DNA from: Saccoglossus kowalevskii | Taxonomy: Eukaryota > Hemichordata > Enteropneusta > Harrimaniidae | Length of the DNA stretch: 21,303 bases | Direction: 5' to 3' | NCBI RefSeq assembly: GCF_000003605.2 | Contig: NW_003150774.1 | Span: 13,100 to 34,402 of the forward strand | In this document: positions 17,320 through 21,303 of the stretch, one piece after another | Layout of the letters: the number at the start of each line of letters is the position of its first letter | Position numbering within the stretch: position 1 is the first letter of the stretch | Notes under the pieces: generated by a model | Databases searched by the model: none | Told to the model about the DNA's origin: nothing | The model's input: only the letters and a program-made list of their open reading frames with translations | Translations under genes and position numbers: made by a program

Positions 17320-17790
17320 AAATGAAAATAAATTATCATTTTGTTAATAATATTGTAACTAACTCAGATTTGTACCATGATGTGTTACGCGCCGTTTCGC
17401 TGTTGCTGTATTTCAGTTAGTTTAAAACAGTTTTGTTGTTATTTTTGTATTTTTTTCATCTTTGGTTACCAATTTTGTATTCACAAATATTTATTTTGTA
17501 TTTCATACTATCAACAATTTTCATACGCTTATTGTCTACAATTTTGAATAAATATTATTGATTATATGATTATTCACATACTAAAATGCAGATATTTATA
17601 ATAATAAATCATTTCAGTAATTTTTTACTAAATAATGATAATCCAATAAATCATAATTAAAAAGATATAATAATTTCTGTTATATAATTTATATTTCATA
17701 TAATATTGTGTCAACTTGTTGAACAGTTTTTACTAAGACGTGGTTCATTAGATTTTCAAGATTTTGACAATATGTGAATGAGAATAATAT
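17320..17790. other. Very AT-rich spacer, no gene
   Basis: Long runs of A and T with scattered TATAAT/AATAAT words. No coding frame and no tandem periodicity that I can see. Confidence 0.6.
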
Positions 17791-18200
17791 GAGCGATGAG
17801 TTTGCATTTTATGTAGCTAACACAGCTCAATGGAGATGCAAACACATGTCACAACCACAGACAGTCATTGTTCACACAATCAAAGCAACACAGCGAGCAC
17901 TTCAATTGAAAAGATGCCCATTCATTTTAACTTAATAATTAGGTGATAAAAAAACTTCTTTTAAACGAAAACTATTTCTGTGTATTTGTCATAACCACTG
18001 ATTGTTCAAATCGTCGTAAAAACGACATTTGAAAAGGGTGCGTCACTAAAGGGGTTCATTTTTTTTAATGATTAAAAGTGCCGTGTCAACTAATTCATAC
18101 AAAAGTATTGACAGGGATCTATCTTCAGCAAACTACTGGTACGGCAGTACCGTATCAATAAAAAGCGTGTATCAATGAATAACAGTCATTATTGTCGAGT
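17791..18200 (+). repeat. Diverged duplicated block, copy 2
   Basis: Co-linear with 16356-16860, beginning GAGCGATGAGTTTGCATTT. The shared blocks end near a common AATAAAAAG..GTATCAAT and CATTATT motif. Divergence is substantial, so the duplication is old. Confidence 0.75.
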
Positions 18201-18748
18201 ACTGTGAAACTGGGTTTGCACCATTTTTATAACTTGCTACGTTTTAAACAACCTATTACACCTATTTTTTTTAAATAAAACATTTTTATTGTCTTGGGGT
18301 AAACCATTTAAAGTGTTTATAAGTTAGTCGCGAACACCTTCGTTAACAAAACTGAAGGTGTCTCAAAATATTTGCAAAGATGTAGCAAAAATATTGTTAA
18401 ATAACAGTTAAATTGTTATTTATTATTATAGACTTAATTATACGCATTATAATTATAATTATTTGCACAGGTGTGTGGTAATCACCATATTAGGTGGGAT
18501 TCAACATTGAGGATCCTCCAAAAAAAATAATAGCTAGAATAATAAGAAAATCTAACAATTAGATTATAAGGTATTGACGTCTGTCTAGCGCTGCGTAATC
18601 CAGTGACAACACCGTCCATGTTTAATTTCATCGGTTATTAACTTGTAACAATAATATATATTCTAATAAATATGCTACATTCAGTAGATAATAAGTATTG
18701 TGTCTATTATAGACAGTATACAAACCCTTTGTATATGAACACTTACAT

Positions 18749-19070
18749 AGCTGGGTGTTTTAGCGTAACAAATTGCATGCGCGTTTTCTGAAGTGCTTCA
18801 AAATAAAACAGGTTTGAGGTACTTTTGTATACATGCCGTATGCAGAAACACTTGTGAAACATGAATAGTCAGGGGTGTTACTTCAAAACATTGCATGTGT
18901 GTTTATGAAATGTTTCAAGATAAAGCAATTTGTAAAGTGAAGTGTTATATCCCCGTTTAACACAAATGTGCCTTATACATACACTTTGTTTATAGCCTGG
19001 TGTTTTCAGTTGAAACATCGTTGGCGATTCAGCTTTCTGAATTGAAAAGTTTTCGAGAAAAATGTTTAAA
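18749..19070 (+). repeat. Diverged tandem repeat of about 120 bp, 2.6 copies
   Basis: Unit starts AGCTGGGTGTTTT (18749), AGTCAGGGGTGTTA (18867) and AGCCTGGTGTTTT (18994). Each is followed by an A-rich ACA(A)TTGCATG-like block and a GAAGTGCTTCAAAATAAA or GAAATGTTTCAAGATAAA block. Spacings are 118 and 127 bp. Confidence 0.65.
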
Positions 19071-19600
19071 TTAAATGTGAGAATGCTCAGATGTGATTTG
19101 AACTACAACCACCATTCACCAAATGCGAAATATTATAATACACACGTTTTCAATTTAAAAAGTATTTCGAAAATTTACAGTGTAATTTAAACAAGAGATG
19201 GTGAAGTTATTATTATTAATTTTTATTATTATTTAAAAATACAAACTACGTCATAACAATAAAATGGAAATGCACAATCATAAATCTCTTTTACCTTAAC
19301 ATATAAATGATAAAAAGGTAATTGGGATATCCGTTCTTTTTTAATTGTGATCGACTGTGGAATCCATAATATTTACTGAAAATCAACACATACATTACTA
19401 AAAAAACAAAAACAAATAAATAGCATTCCGCTTGTAAAACTCAATGGTGGCGCTTACTTAATTCCAGTCTCTTGCCGCTGTGCATAATAAGTAATAAGCA
19501 GTGTAGCAAACGTAATTGACAGACTGGACGGGGGGTCTAACTCAGCCGTGACGTCAAGAGATCTCCTTCGAGTGCGAAATAATGAAAGTGTTCTGAAATC
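19071..19600. other. Downstream flank of gene C; no gene supported
   Basis: AT-rich DNA with ATTATT runs (19208-19236). A short similarity to the sequence just downstream of genes A and B (CTGAAATCTAC, 19593-19603) marks the proximal 3' UTR of gene C. No clear polyadenylation signal could be assigned. Confidence 0.45.
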
Positions 19601-19615
19601 TACAACTTCGGGCTT

Positions 19616-19905
19616 CTAGGTATTGGTGACAGACTGACCCTCGTCCAAGGGCTTATATTTCAAGGTGTTATCTTTAGCATCACAACCAGTTTGGTTAGTG
19701 AATAGGAAGTTACTGATATCAATACCACGATCTTGTACATCTTTTTTTATTTTTGTCAGGGTACGAGCATTTAGGGTGCGATCACGGCTTAGAATCCAAG
19801 CATATTCCATTTTGACGAATCCGAATATGAAATCGTCACACGAGTACACAACAGAGTAAGTATCGTAGTCAGTCTTCAGAACCCAGTAGTCACCTGCCGG
19901 CATCC
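19616..19905 (-). CDS. Apolipoprotein D-like lipocalin, gene C, exon 2 (partial gene)
   Basis: Terminal exon of a third paralogue. The acceptor TTTACAG/GG at 19906-19907 again requires one base from exon 1 (phase 1). The peptide from MPAGDYWVLKTDYDTYSVVY through YSCDDFIFGFVKMEY, AWILSRD and NQTGC is almost the same as gene A, then keeps the full tail (KYKPLDEG...TNT), stopping at TAG 19616-19618. The exon is 290 bp, equal to gene B. NQT before the last Cys is an N-glycosylation sequon not present in A or B. No exon 1 is found up to 21303; it would lie more than 1.4 kb upstream, past satellite repeats, or be missing. Without it the gene cannot be called intact. Confidence 0.9.
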
Positions 19906-20560
19906 CTGTAAATAATAATACATATATTTCTCTATACATTTCTTTTCAAATTTGTAATATAATGGTTATTTACAAACAGAACATGTGGGCATGGATTAAA
20001 TTACGTCACATTCACTGCAATTCTCTCCTTATAATTTGGTCACTCAAAGTCACTGACAACATAGTACCCCCATGCTGGTATTAATCCTTGCACAAATTTC
20101 GATTTTGTTTTCATACGTGCACATTTCAAATTTGTACATCTCATTTTCAAAATATGGTGCAAGTAAAAAATATTACGAAATATTACCCATGATGCTATAC
20201 TTTTTTATTCTATCTGATAATATTTCACCCACTACTGCTGCGTATTGGTTGATTCAGTAAGTTATATTTGGGGTTGTGTGCAGCATAAACCACAGTGCGT
20301 GTAGTTGACTGACTTCGATTGTTTCTTCACATGTATTAACATGCTGAACATCGTCTTTAATAGTAACACAGTTTGGGATTCATCAACTTCAGTTATATGA
20401 CATGATTTTTTATTAATGTCACAAAAAGAAATAATCTAATGGAGGCCCAACCATGGTACATGTACTCGAAGTATTAAATCAATCTAACTGTCCAACAAGT
20501 CATTGTCAATGACACGTCCCCGTTCCGTTCATATTTGAGTGACATATACATTCAAAGCAG
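19906..20560 (-). other. Probable gene C intron or 5' flank, no exon seen
   Basis: Starts with a TTTACAG acceptor on the minus strand. No sequence similar to lipocalin exon 1 or to its GTAAGT donor context is found in this stretch. No other gene is supported. Confidence 0.5.
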
Positions 20561-21303
20561 ATCATGACCGAAATGCACCTGCATATGTACAACACATTGT
20601 GCTAAATCTGAACAAAATCCATCCATGCATGACTGAGATCCGGTTCTGGAATTGTGAAAATACGTGATTTTGATGCATTTTCGGCCTTAAAATGGCCATC
20701 ATTCCGCTATTGTTAAGCAGATCATGAAACAAATGCACATATCTATTTGTGACATGATGTACCATGTGTGTGTGAAGTTTGAACTTGATCAATCCAGACA
20801 TGTCTTGGATACGGATCCAGAACTGAATTCTTTAACAAAATGGCCGCCAGTCGGCCATTTCGAATTTGATCCGAAAAAAAAAGACGTGCATCAAGGTCCT
20901 ATTATGTTTAATGTATGTACCAAATTTGAACACAATCCATCCATGCATAACTGAGATACGGGTCCGGAATGGTGAAAATGTGCGATTTCAATGCATTTTC
21001 GGCCTTAAAGCGGCTCCCATTTGGCTATCGTTAATGAGATCATGAAACAAATGCACATACATATTTGTGACATGATGTACCTTGTGTGTGTGAAGTTTGA
21101 ACTTGATCAATCCAGACATGTCTCAGATACGGATCCAGAACTGAATTCTTTAAAACAAAATGACCGCCAGTCGGCTATTTCGAACTTGATCCGAAAAAAA
21201 AATGACGTGCATCAAGGTCCTATTATGTTTAATGTATGTACCAAATTTGAATGAAATCTGTCCATGCATAACTGAGATCCGGGTCCGGAATGGTGAAAAT
21301 GTG
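20561..21303 (+). repeat. Dimeric satellite-like tandem repeat (about 318-321 bp period)
   Basis: The landmark TTTGAAC (or TCTGAAC/TTTGAAT) falls at 20607, 20778, 20925, 21096 and 21246, giving alternating spacings of 171, 147, 171 and 150 bp. Two related monomers therefore alternate: type A has GATCAATCCAGACATGTCT, and type B has AATCCATCCATGCATAACTG. Both share a GATACGG/GATCCGG core. The array runs off the right edge. Open frames inside it are a by-product of the repeat. Confidence 0.88.

Noticed and set aside
17193-17420. 75-codon plus-strand frame in the CpG island
   Set aside because: It lies across the inverted-repeat arm and AT-rich flank and shows no protein-like signal.
20724-21254. 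Two similar plus-strand frames (76 and 77 codons) that look like a duplicated gene
   Set aside because: Their similarity comes from the underlying 318-bp satellite; the composition is not protein-like.

Overview
The window is a piece of AT-rich animal nuclear DNA. Evidence for this: spliced genes with GT-AG introns, long non-coding stretches, degenerate LINE retrotransposons, short DNA transposons and satellite-like repeats. Nothing bacterial is present: there are no operons, ribosome binding sites or long intact ORFs. The species cannot be fixed from sequence alone; a marine invertebrate (lophotrochozoan or invertebrate deuterostome) is the best guess.

The only convincing host genes are three tandem paralogues of apolipoprotein D-type lipocalins, all on the minus strand. 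In transcription order they are gene C (only the last exon, 19616-19905; its first exon lies beyond the window or is lost), gene A (exon 1 14418-14763, exon 2 11087-11319, intron about 3.1 kb) and gene B (exon 1 7630-7975, exon 2 7054-7343, intron 286 bp). Exon 1 is exactly 346 bp in A and B. Exon 2 is exactly 290 bp in B and C. The intron sits at the same phase-1 position, inside a Trp codon. All share the lipocalin G-x-W and TDY motifs and the four cysteines of ApoD. Gene A ends 19 codons early through a nonsense change and has two more in-frame stops before the ancestral stop. A and B share an inverted CCAAT box about 100 bp upstream of the ATG, plus traces of a common 3' UTR.

Mobile DNA fills most of the rest. 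A 5'-truncated minus-strand LINE (1558-5486) is split by two later insertions. One is an 849-bp element (2072-2920) with CGCCC-rich imperfect inverted ends and an exact 8-bp target duplication. The other is a 1,850-bp element (3481-5330) with 20-bp terminal inverted repeats, which separates the reverse-transcriptase FADD motif from the thumb region. A second LINE (11860-13083), in gene A's intron, carries a 151-bp insertion (12760-12910) with 7-bp inverted ends and a 9-bp target duplication.

Other structure includes a 34-bp perfect palindrome (14918-14951) upstream of gene A, a CpG-rich inverted-repeat island (about 16864-17247), a pair of diverged duplicated blocks (16356-16860 and 17791-18200), a 41-bp tandem repeat (13806-13955), diverged repeats built around TTAATATGCAT (10121-10615), a roughly 120-bp repeat (18749-19070), and a dimeric satellite of 318-321 bp at the right edge (20561-21303). 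Large stretches (1-1550, 5490-6790, 8140-10120, 14952-16250, 17320-17790, 19070-19600) hold no gene that I can support.
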